Assembly: GCA_003453835.1 (NCBI GenBank) | Contig: DMMN01000290.1 | Span: 923 to 13,210, forward strand | Direction: 5' to 3' | DNA from: Bacteroidota bacterium | GTDB lineage: Bacteria > Bacteroidota > Ignavibacteria > UBA10030 | Length of the DNA stretch: 12,288 nucleotides | In this document: positions 1-6,759 of the stretch, one piece after another | How the letters are laid out: every line of letters starts with the position of its first letter | Position numbering within the stretch: the stretch's first letter is position 1 | Notes under the pieces: generated by a model | What the model was told of the DNA's origin: nothing | The model's database searches: none | What the model saw: the letters and a program-made list of their open reading frames with translations, nothing else | Program-made: the position numbers and the translations under genes

Positions 1-641
1 TGCAGCTTGCCGACCTCGTCTATTCGACTTGAGTTGAATCTTGTATTCAGATCCGCGTTGTCAATACTTTGTTGAACCGCTTTGATGTCACGTATCAATA
101 CTCTCGAGATAAATACCACAAGGTTGAAACCAATGACAAGAAAGAGAAGGCTGACGATGGAGGATACGATGATCTCTGTGTTGATTCTTGATTTGACGGG
201 ATCAAGGGAGACGCTCAGCATCGTTGTACCGAACCATTTGCCTTTGTAGATGATCGGAGAGTTAGCCAAAATCATTCCGGCGATCTGTTTGATTTCCGAT
301 CTCTTCGAGATGTGCGTCGTGTCCAGGGAGATCTTGTTGGGGTTGTGCTCGATGATGACGTTATTGGACTCATCCAGGACAAGAATACATGCAATTGAGC
401 TATCGTTGCGCACCCAACTGAAGGCGGTCTTCACGAGATCGAAATTATTGTCGCTGAGTCCGGCCCCAACCGAAAAGGAGAGCATTTCGGAGAGGAGTTG
501 TGCGTTTCGCTGCGCAGTTTCAAAGCCGGCTGCTCGTTGGTTCAAGGGATAATAGATCGCACCAAAGAGCACCGCCAGGATGGGAACTGCGAACGATGCG
601 ATCAGGCGAGCTTTCAACGACCGTTGGAACAGGTTTCTCAT
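1..641 (-). CDS. Membrane sensor with HAMP domain, N-terminal part (runs off the window)
   Basis: Reading the minus strand from ATG at 641 gives 213 complete codons with no stop before the window edge, so the C-terminus is missing. A perfect AGGAGG ribosome site (650-655) lies 8 bases upstream of the ATG and fixes the start. Layout: a short basic N-terminus, TM1 at about residues 11-31, an outside domain of about 120 residues, TM2 at about 156-178, then a HAMP-like segment from 180 with the typical ending DEVGKL. The outside domain contains CILVLDESNNVIIEHNP, the strand-turn-strand pattern of small Cache/CHASE-type sensors (residues ~85-101). Such proteins continue into a histidine kinase, a chemoreceptor signalling domain or a cyclic-di-GMP enzyme; which one cannot be told here. 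It is divergent from an exported sugar-type binding protein, which suggests that protein as its ligand-carrying partner (inference). Confidence 0.85.
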   Translation of the reverse strand, partial: MRNLFQRSLKARLIASFAVPILAVLFGAIYYPLNQRAAGFETAQRNAQLLSEMLSFSVGAGLSDNNFDLVKTAFSWVRNDSSIACILVLDESNNVIIEHNPNKISLDTTHISKRSEIKQIAGMILANSPIIYKGKWFGTTMLSVSLDPVKSRINTEIIVSSIVSLLFLVIGFNLVVFISRVLIRDIKAVQQSIDNADLNTRFNSSRIDEVGKL

Positions 642-800
642 GATTCAATCCTCCTGGGATTTCTCTCCAACTGTATGTCGTCGTGTTGCATAGGCGGACT
701 TCGGACGAGAGTGAATGCAGAGGGCGGCCGAGACTTTGTCGCTACGCTCAAGGTAGCCTAACCGGAGTGATTTGAGTATAGGTACTCTTCGCAATTCTTG

Positions 801-814
801 TAGGAAATTTCCTA
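801..814. promoter_or_regulatory. Perfect 14-bp palindrome, candidate operator
   Basis: TAGGAAATTTCCTA equals its own reverse complement. It lies about midway between the divergent sensor and binding-protein genes, 128 bases before the ATG at 942. Two-fold sites with TTTCCTA/TAGGAAA arms are known for LuxR/FixJ-type response regulators such as BvgA, so a dimeric regulator site is plausible. The regulator is not identified, and neither OmpR-type regulator in this window would be expected to favour such a symmetric site. Function is inferred from symmetry and position only. Confidence 0.45.
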
Positions 815-819
815 TGGTG

Positions 820-872
820 CCGGAGATTCAGCTCCCCCGGCGCACCGGTCCGGCGGAGCCGGAATCTTCCGG
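820..872. repeat. Long imperfect inverted repeat (strong hairpin) in the leader of the binding-protein gene
   Basis: Three nested stems are visible: 820-829 with 862-872 (10 bp, one bulged T at 867), 831-835 with 855-859 (GCTCC/GGAGC), and 837-840 with 850-853 (CCGG/CCGG). The loop is 841-849. That makes 19 base pairs in 53 bases, mostly G-C. There is no T-run on either side, so it is not a standard intrinsic terminator. It ends 69 bases before the ATG at 942. GGTG at 816-819 could instead pair with CACC at 843-846, giving a competing fold. It could be an mRNA leader structure, a REP-like element or a DNA cruciform site; the sequence does not decide. Confidence 0.65.
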
Positions 873-941
873 GTCCAGGTGGCATCTCTGATATGCGATA
901 ACTATCTTTGGCTAGCGATCACACACTGAAAGGCTACTTGC

Positions 942-1943
942 ATGAAGATCTGGCGGCTTATCGGAACGGCACTCGTCATCCTGGGCATCTGTTCTCCTTC
1001 CGCAACGACAGGAATGCTCCAACAAGGAGGGTCCAAGAAGATTATCATTGGGATGATCGGGAAGATTGAAGCGAATCCTGTCTTTCAGGCGGCCTACGCG
1101 GGGGCAAGAGTGGCAGCGAGAGAGCTGGGCCCGAAGTACAATGTTGAAGTCGAGATCGAATATCAGAGCCCTCGCGTTCAGAGTGCACGAGAGCAAGCTG
1201 AGACGATCGATCGACTCTCACGATCCGGAGTGGCAGGCATTGCCATTTCCGTCAGCGATGCATCTGTATTGGCCCCGGCTATAGACCGGGCGATCGGCCT
1301 CGGCACCGAGGTTCTCTGTTTCGATTCGGACGCGCCTTTGAGCAAACGGTTTGCGTACTACGGTCCCAACGACCTCGATTTCGGCCGTCAACTCGCAAAG
1401 GAGTTGGCTGAGGAATTGAAAGGGAAAGGGACAATTGCAGTCCTGGCTGGAACGCGGACCGCTCTGAATCTCCAGCGCCGGCTCCAGGGAATGAGAGAGG
1501 AGCTGAAACAATATCCCGGCATCACGATAATGCCGAATGGGATCTTCAATCACCTGGAAGAAGCGCAATCGGCCGTTGATATCGTCAAGCGAGTGCAGAA
1601 GGAGAATCCTGGAATCAACGGCTGGGCATTCATCGGTTCCTGGCCTCTTCAGATGAAGAACAGTCTACCGTGGGAGCCGGGAACGGTGAAGGCCGTTGCC
1701 GGAAACGCCGTGCCTGTCGAGCTGGCTTTCGTTGAGAGCGGACATGTGCAGGCGCTTGTTGGTGTGAACTGTTTCCAAATGGGTTACAGGTCCGTCGAAT
1801 TGCTCCTCGACAAAATCGTCAAGCATCAGAAACCGGTTGATCCGCTTCTCTATACTCCCCTGACCCCCGTCGATCAAAGCAACGTGAAAGAGTGGACGTT
1901 GAACTGGAGGAAGTGGCTGCTGAAAGAGGCTCTGAGCAAGTAG
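942..1943 (+). CDS. Periplasmic sugar-type substrate-binding protein (ribose/D-sugar family)
   Basis: 333 residues, the usual length for type I periplasmic binding proteins of the RbsB group (Peripla_BP_4). Residues 1 to about 23 form a signal peptide (basic start, hydrophobic run). LGIC at 14-17 has isoleucine before the cysteine, so it is a poor lipobox and a soluble protein is more likely. Family marks: IIIGMIGKIEANPVF at the first strand (34-48), GVAGIAISVSDASVLAPAI (96-114), FDSDAPLSKRFAYYG (127-141) and AGTRTALNLQRRLQGM (169-184), the hinge and ligand-pocket region. The ligand cannot be told. GAAAGG (928-933) sits 8 bases before the ATG. No permease or ATPase follows: the next gene is convergent. 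With the divergent HAMP sensor at 1-641, a signalling role like LuxP-LuxQ, ChvE-VirA or RbsB-Trg is plausible, but transport genes could be elsewhere. Confidence 0.9.
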   Translation: MKIWRLIGTALVILGICSPSATTGMLQQGGSKKIIIGMIGKIEANPVFQAAYAGARVAARELGPKYNVEVEIEYQSPRVQSAREQAETIDRLSRSGVAGIAISVSDASVLAPAIDRAIGLGTEVLCFDSDAPLSKRFAYYGPNDLDFGRQLAKELAEELKGKGTIAVLAGTRTALNLQRRLQGMREELKQYPGITIMPNGIFNHLEEAQSAVDIVKRVQKENPGINGWAFIGSWPLQMKNSLPWEPGTVKAVAGNAVPVELAFVESGHVQALVGVNCFQMGYRSVELLLDKIVKHQKPVDPLLYTPLTPVDQSNVKEWTLNWRKWLLKEALSK

Positions 1944-1989
1944 CTGACGCAAGGAGCATTCCCGCGTGGCCACTCTGGTACGCTGACGA

Positions 1990-2028
1990 GAAATCTGGAA
2001 TTACGCTCGCCCGGATTCCGCCGATTTC
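1990..2028. terminator. Inverted repeat between convergent genes, possible bidirectional terminator
   Basis: GAAATC (1990-1995) pairs with GATTTC (2023-2028), and GGAAT (1997-2001) pairs with ATTCC (2015-2019), with a small internal loop and a 13-base hairpin loop. It lies in the 83-base gap between the stop at 1943 and the stop of the convergent gene, and overlaps that gene's stop codon (2027-2029). A weaker bulged stem lies at 1964-1983. Neither has a clear T-run, so factor-independent termination is uncertain. Confidence 0.35.
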
Positions 2029-5000
2029 ACTTCTTATCGGTCGGAAGGAAGTTCTCCACCAGCCAGAATTCATACCCTTGTCCTATCCGCCTTGAATAAG
2101 CAATCTTCTTTCCGTCAGGGGAGAACACAGGACTTCTCCCTTTGATGTTCAGTTTCTCAGGCGTTCCCCCTTCCGCCGAAATCCTGTACAGGTCAAAATC
2201 CATCCCCCTGAGTCTTCTCTCGAAAATGATGCTCTTGCCATCGGGAGACCAGCAGCCCTTATATCCGTCAACACCTTTCACGATCAGTTTGGAGTCTCCC
2301 GTTTTCAAGTCTCTCACCCAAATGCCGGTACCCTCTTCTTTTCGTCCTCCCTTCACCCACTCCTCGTAATGAAAACTCCCATAGGCAATCCGTTTTCCAT
2401 CAGGAGACCAGACGCAAGAAGCGTACGTAAGCCCTTTTCTTTCAGCTGGAATGATCGTCTTCACGTCTCCGCCACCGGCCGAGATCAGAGAAATTCCACC
2501 GATGCGTCCTTTCATATATTCATCAGCATCTGCGTAGGCGGACGGACTCAGACTATGAGAAAGAATGATCTCTTTACCATCGGGAGACCAGTCAAGATTC
2601 CCTATCTCTTTGTCGAATGACAGAAGCTCTTTTGGCTCTCCCCCTTCTGCCGGCAACAATCTGACCAGCGATCTATTGGACTGAGATTCGTAGTCAACAA
2701 AAGCTATCATCTTCCCATCTGGGGACCAGCAGTATGCACCCCCAAATTCTCTCTTTTCTCCAAGATTAAGAAGTTTTGCTTCTCCGCCTGTTGATGGGGC
2801 TATCCACATTCTGAACTTGTTCAATTGTTGACCATAGTCAGATTTGAAAGCAATCTTCTTCCCGTCACGAAACCACGTAGGAGAGCCACTAAATGCGGGG
2901 AAATGAGTCACCTGAGTTTCTTCACTGCCGTCGGGATTAGCTGTGAAAATGTGATCGGTACGATAGGCTGTGCAGTATCCGATTCTTCCATCCTCCGTCC
3001 AGTTTCCACCCCAGTAGCCACCGCGGCTGACTTGAAACTCCGGGCCCTCTGGCGTGCCCTCCGGAGATATCTTGACGACCCAGATTTCGGGGCTTTCTGT
3101 TCTCTTGGAAAGGAATGAAACTAGTTTGCCATCGTACGACCAGCGCGGGCTGCTATCGTCTATGGGACTTTTTGTGATCTGGATAGCTTCTTGGCCCTTC
3201 ACAGGCATCACATAAATATCTTTGTTTCCGCTTTTCGATGAGACGTAAGCTACCAGCTTCCCATTAGGAGATAGTGTCATCTCTTCATACTCCTTGGCTT
3301 TTCCTGGATCCTGAAAGACAAGGATTTCTTCGTGCTCTTCTCCTGAAACAGAAACAGTGAAGAGGCCTTTGGCTGGGACGTGCAGGACGACCTTCTTGCT
3401 GTCGGATGTCCAGCCTTTGGGGGTTATCGCTTCTCCGGCTTTTGCTGAGTCAGACTTGACGAGCATAGTCACTGGACCTCCCGCTGAAGGCACAACATTC
3501 AGGCTGTTCAACTTGTCCACGTAGGCGATCATCTTGCCATCTGGTGACCAGAGAAGTTGTCCTTGTGTTCGGCTCACTTCGATTGCCAGCGGAGTCTCCT
3601 TCCCGGACTCAATATCTTTGACAGTGATCTGAGAAGGAGAGGATAGGATCAACTTCTTGCCGTCAGGGGAGATGCAATAGACATAGACTCCCGTGTGAAT
3701 CTTTGTCAGTTTAAAATCTTTTTGTGAGGCATCGTCCTTCTGGTCCGCTGTTCGGAGTCCCGTGATGCCGGGCAGGAAATTCTCCATTGCCCACACATCC
3801 CACCTATTCTCCCCCGTGGAGAAGAAGATTCTCTTTCCATCGGGGTGAGCTGCCAAGTCCCTCACTCGCCGTGACAATAGCCCCAGTCTCTCCGCTATCC
3901 CATCTGAGACCGCAACACGCCAGAGGTCTGTTGTTTCCTTTGCTTGTGTTCTCCTTGCGAACAATACATACCGACCATTTGGCGTCCAGGAGAGTCCGCC
4001 GGGTGTCCTATCCATCTCAGGAGGTATTTTCTCTTTTACCTGTAGCAATTCGCGCAGTTCACCGCTGCCGGCAGAAATCAATACTATCCATAACGAATCC
4101 GTTCTTAGATTTCTCCGCCATGCGGCGAACTGCTTTCCATCTGGAGAAAGTGTCGCAAACCGCAGGTCGAATTCGTCAGGTCTCCAAGTGAAGATCTTCT
4201 TTTTCTCTCCGCTCGCGAGATAGTGACGTGCAATAGCACGTCCGGCCCTGCCATCCCTATCCTTTCCGGTGATTCCGATGAAATAGGTAGATTTCCCATC
4301 CGGGAACCAACCCTTCGTGAAACTCCCGCCCTTGGCAGTCCCTACCCGGGCGTCCAAACGCGTTGATTCACCCGTCTGAGCATCGATCTGGTAGAGGTCC
4401 GAACGCCCGCTATCCATTCCAACAATCATGAATGAGCGGCTATCGGGTGCCCATGCAATCTCGAAGCCCAGTCCAAAGCTCATACGGAACTCACGCTCTT
4501 CCCCGGTTTTGAGGGATTGAACTACCAGTCTCCTTGCTTCAGGTGCCAACTGAGCCATAAGCCCCCCACGGAAAGAGATGTATGCAAGGAATTGGCCGTT
4601 TGGCGAGCATGCAGGTGTCGAGTTCCTTCCGACAAACCGTTTGGAAGCAGCTACAGGAGCGGATAAGAGTTTTCCGCTGGTTGTATCGATATCGACTGCG
4701 TACACATCATCCCCACCTACAGACAGTCCATAGTACAGCGTGCCGTTTGATGTTATGTCAAACGGCCGAATGTCTCCAACGTCCGCTTTGACCAGGCGAG
4801 GCGAGCCCTGTGCTTTGCCATCGAGGACGGAGATCGACCAAAACCCAGGCGTACCACCACGATCGCTTGTAAAAAGAATGCTTTTCCCATCGGGAGCCCA
4901 GACCGGAAAAACATCATTGGCCGGATGTTCGATCAAATGAACTTCTCGGGTTCCATCCGTAGCGAGAAGAAAAATATCACGCTCCAGGTTATTCCCGCCC

Positions 5001-5872
5001 TGAGCATAGTCGAATGCAATCCACCTATCGTCAGGAGAGATGGCCGCTTTCCAAAGCCCTCTGCCAACTAATGACTTCAGAACTCGTACCGAGCCATCTA
5101 TTGTGGAGATCAACGTGATCTCCCTCACCTTTTGTCCCATGCGAATTGTGAGGATGTATTTTCCGTCGTGGGACCAAGCCTCCGGCCGAAGGTATTCGAC
5201 TCCAGCATAGAGGATGCGTGGCTCTGAGCCATCTATACGGACGACCCGCAAACTATAGTCGTAATTCTTGTCCGACCAGGCATATGCCACCTGCTTTCCG
5301 TCAGGCGATACAGTAGAGAAGTCTGCTTGTTCATTCGATGACCATGAGCCCTTGTTTGTCAGTCGCCGGATTTCCCCCGTGGTCATATCCCGAACTGCCA
5401 GATCACCGGTACTCCAATCTGTGAAGGAGAGGTATCGGCCGTCGTGTGAAATCCCCCCTTCGATGTCGACGCCTGGGCCTGTCCATACTTGGCGGGTGCT
5501 TAACTCCGGCATCTTCTTGGCCTGTGAAGCGTTTTCGAGCGCGAGCAATCGGCTCCGCGCCTCCGCCACCACCTCCCGCTGATCCGCAAAGTCCTTCACG
5601 ATCCTTTCGTATGCCTTCATTGCCTCCTTCTTGCCCAGTTTCTCGTAGCAACGCCCGATGTGTAGCAACGCCTTCGCGGTAAGGGATTTGTTCGCTGTGC
5701 TTTTGTTGACAACATCGGAATACAACTCTATGGCCTTCGCCAGTTCTCCCTTTACTTCTTCAAGCTGCATCCCTTTCTGAAAAAGCTCTTCCGCCTTCTG
5801 CGCCAGTCCATGGTGGCTGGCCAGAATCAGAGCTGCAATTGTGCAGCACATGCAAATCAAAATCTTTTTCAT
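2027..5872 (-). CDS. Exported TPR plus PD40/WD40-like beta-propeller protein A, 1281 aa with 24 propeller repeats
   Basis: A signal peptide (about residues 1-24, cut likely after GLAQ) is followed by TPR-type helices (about 26-112, with IGRCYEKLGKKEAMKAYERI at 72-91). Then come 24 copies of the W/F/I-S-P-D-G-K-x-(I/V)-A-(Y/F) motif of TolB-like propellers (PD40). Twelve lie at about 141-676 and twelve at about 734-1250, which would make four six-bladed propellers. The first set closes with WAMENFLPGITGLRTA (693-708), the same tail that ends protein B, and the whole protein ends with WLVENFLPTDKK. It therefore looks like a B-like protein plus a second, TPR-free module of about 570 residues. 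No catalytic motif was seen, so binding or scaffolding in the periplasm or at the cell surface is the likely role. GAGGAGG (5877-5883) supports the start. It lies 117 bases downstream of RR1, same strand. The precise function is unknown. Confidence 0.9.
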   Translation of the reverse strand: MKKILICMCCTIAALILASHHGLAQKAEELFQKGMQLEEVKGELAKAIELYSDVVNKSTANKSLTAKALLHIGRCYEKLGKKEAMKAYERIVKDFADQREVVAEARSRLLALENASQAKKMPELSTRQVWTGPGVDIEGGISHDGRYLSFTDWSTGDLAVRDMTTGEIRRLTNKGSWSSNEQADFSTVSPDGKQVAYAWSDKNYDYSLRVVRIDGSEPRILYAGVEYLRPEAWSHDGKYILTIRMGQKVREITLISTIDGSVRVLKSLVGRGLWKAAISPDDRWIAFDYAQGGNNLERDIFLLATDGTREVHLIEHPANDVFPVWAPDGKSILFTSDRGGTPGFWSISVLDGKAQGSPRLVKADVGDIRPFDITSNGTLYYGLSVGGDDVYAVDIDTTSGKLLSAPVAASKRFVGRNSTPACSPNGQFLAYISFRGGLMAQLAPEARRLVVQSLKTGEEREFRMSFGLGFEIAWAPDSRSFMIVGMDSGRSDLYQIDAQTGESTRLDARVGTAKGGSFTKGWFPDGKSTYFIGITGKDRDGRAGRAIARHYLASGEKKKIFTWRPDEFDLRFATLSPDGKQFAAWRRNLRTDSLWIVLISAGSGELRELLQVKEKIPPEMDRTPGGLSWTPNGRYVLFARRTQAKETTDLWRVAVSDGIAERLGLLSRRVRDLAAHPDGKRIFFSTGENRWDVWAMENFLPGITGLRTADQKDDASQKDFKLTKIHTGVYVYCISPDGKKLILSSPSQITVKDIESGKETPLAIEVSRTQGQLLWSPDGKMIAYVDKLNSLNVVPSAGGPVTMLVKSDSAKAGEAITPKGWTSDSKKVVLHVPAKGLFTVSVSGEEHEEILVFQDPGKAKEYEEMTLSPNGKLVAYVSSKSGNKDIYVMPVKGQEAIQITKSPIDDSSPRWSYDGKLVSFLSKRTESPEIWVVKISPEGTPEGPEFQVSRGGYWGGNWTEDGRIGYCTAYRTDHIFTANPDGSEETQVTHFPAFSGSPTWFRDGKKIAFKSDYGQQLNKFRMWIAPSTGGEAKLLNLGEKREFGGAYCWSPDGKMIAFVDYESQSNRSLVRLLPAEGGEPKELLSFDKEIGNLDWSPDGKEIILSHSLSPSAYADADEYMKGRIGGISLISAGGGDVKTIIPAERKGLTYASCVWSPDGKRIAYGSFHYEEWVKGGRKEEGTGIWVRDLKTGDSKLIVKGVDGYKGCWSPDGKSIIFERRLRGMDFDLYRISAEGGTPEKLNIKGRSPVFSPDGKKIAYSRRIGQGYEFWLVENFLPTDKK

Positions 5873-5947
5873 AGATCCTCCTCATTGCGAGATGAAAAAC
5901 GATTCATCCCAAATGTGCAGGAACTACTTTCAATTGTCGCAACGGGA

Positions 5948-5966
5948 ATGCAAAAAAATGTCAAAC
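5948..5966 (-). promoter_or_regulatory. Candidate regulatory box upstream of propeller A
   Basis: The plus-strand reading ATGCAAAAAAATGTCAAAC matches the box upstream of propeller B (11561-11579) at 13 of 19 positions and lies at nearly the same distance from its start codon (75 versus 71 bases). It holds two TGC/TGT half-sites with a 10-base period, one helical turn, as expected for tandem binding of OmpR/PhoB-type regulators. On the minus strand it contains TTGACA (5959-5964), a perfect -35 word, but no good -10 follows at normal spacing. Inferred by comparison within the window only. Confidence 0.4.
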
Positions 5967-5989
5967 CATTGAAAATACTTGTGGGTTCA

Positions 5990-6670
5990 CTATCCAAGGA
6001 ACTTGTAGCCGATGCCGTGCATGGTGACTATAAGAGTTGGCTGTTCAGGATCGTCTTCGATCTTCTGGCGGAGCTTGGCGATATGCGTGTCGACGGTTCT
6101 GGTGTTCGGAAAGGTCTCGTACCCCCACACGTGATTGAGGAGGTCCTCTCTCGATACAATTTCTCCGCGGCGCTCGATGAAGTACTTCAGGATCTCAAAC
6201 TCCCGTGGCGAAAGCGAAAGGGGCTTCCGTCGCTTGAGTGCATTGTACTTCCTGAAGTTGATTTCAAGGTCGCCGATATGATAGGTTTCGGGAATCCTCG
6301 TCCCGGTTTTTACCCGGCGCAACACCGCCTTGATACGCGCTAGAAGTTCCAGGAGGCCAAAGGGTTTGGTCACGTAATCATCGGCTCCCAGCTCGAGCCC
6401 GGTCACAATTTCTGCCTCTTGGCTCTTTGCTGTCAGCATAATGATGGGAATCGCCGGCGATTCTTCTTTCAGGCATCTGCACACTTCGTATCCGTTCTTT
6501 TTCGGTAACATCAAGTCCAGAATCACGAGATCAGGCTGCTCATCTAACGCTTTGCGACAGCCCGCCTCACCATCGTAGGCTGCAGTGACGTGATATCCCC
6601 GCGCCTCCAGGTTGAACTTCAGCCCCGTGACCATATCTCGTTCATCTTCGATGATCAGGATCTTTTCCAT
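5990..6670 (-). CDS. OmpR/PhoB-family response regulator RR1
   Basis: 226 residues, standard length. The receiver domain (about 1-118) has acidic pocket E8/D9, phospho-acceptor D52 in LVILDLMLP, switch T80 in IIMLTAKS and K102 in YVTKPF. The C-terminal winged-helix domain (about 128-226) has the VWGYE turn and recognition helix RTVDTHIAKLRQK (191-203), ending HGIGYKFLG. It should be phosphorylated by the kinase encoded just upstream (gap of 89 bases) and act as a DNA-binding transcription regulator. GGAAGG (6674-6679) precedes the ATG. The next gene on the same strand is propeller A, a likely target. It aligns without gaps to RR2 over all 226 residues, pointing to common ancestry of the two cassettes. 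Confidence 0.95.
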   Translation of the reverse strand: MEKILIIEDERDMVTGLKFNLEARGYHVTAAYDGEAGCRKALDEQPDLVILDLMLPKKNGYEVCRCLKEESPAIPIIMLTAKSQEAEIVTGLELGADDYVTKPFGLLELLARIKAVLRRVKTGTRIPETYHIGDLEINFRKYNALKRRKPLSLSPREFEILKYFIERRGEIVSREDLLNHVWGYETFPNTRTVDTHIAKLRQKIEDDPEQPTLIVTMHGIGYKFLG

Positions 6671-6759
6671 ACGCCTTCCATTTCAGATTGAGGGGGCGTG
6701 ACGTCGCACTCCGTACAGATGGACTCGATAACGCTAGTTGATGTGTGACTGCCGGCGAA

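Larger units (their letters stand above)
642..941. other. Divergent intergenic region rich in inverted repeats
   Basis: These 300 bases separate the left-going sensor gene from the right-going binding-protein gene and must hold both promoters. I see no convincing -35/-10 pair and no reading frame with a ribosome site. Several inverted repeats are stacked in 741-872: GCTAC-N7-GTAGC (741-757), GAGTA-N4-TACTC (774-787), the palindrome at 801-814 and the hairpin at 820-872; the last two are listed separately. Confidence 0.6.

Noticed and set aside
642..941. Riboswitch in the leader of the binding-protein gene
   Set aside because: Strong hairpins exist, but I recognise no conserved core of a known riboswitch class.
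942..1943. Lipoprotein signal in the binding protein (LGIC at residues 14-17)
   Set aside because: The residue before cysteine is isoleucine, not G/A/S, and hydrophobic length before it is short; an ordinary signal peptide is favoured.
2100..5450. Many similar DNA words of the type CCATCGGGAGACCAG spaced 130-160 bases apart
   Set aside because: They could look like a direct-repeat array, but they encode the W-S-P-D-G-K motif of successive propeller blades, are in frame and are degenerate. They are not CRISPR or intergenic repeats.
5933..5964. Sigma-70 promoter TTGACA (5959-5964) with GACAAT (5933-5938) for propeller A
   Set aside because: The spacer is 20 bases, too long for a normal promoter, and the -10 is poor. 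Only the regulatory-box reading is kept, at low confidence.
5810..6343. Plus-strand open frame of 177 codons across the start of propeller A and the end of RR1
   Set aside because: It is the antisense shadow of RR1, which has all catalytic and DNA-binding residues in the other direction.
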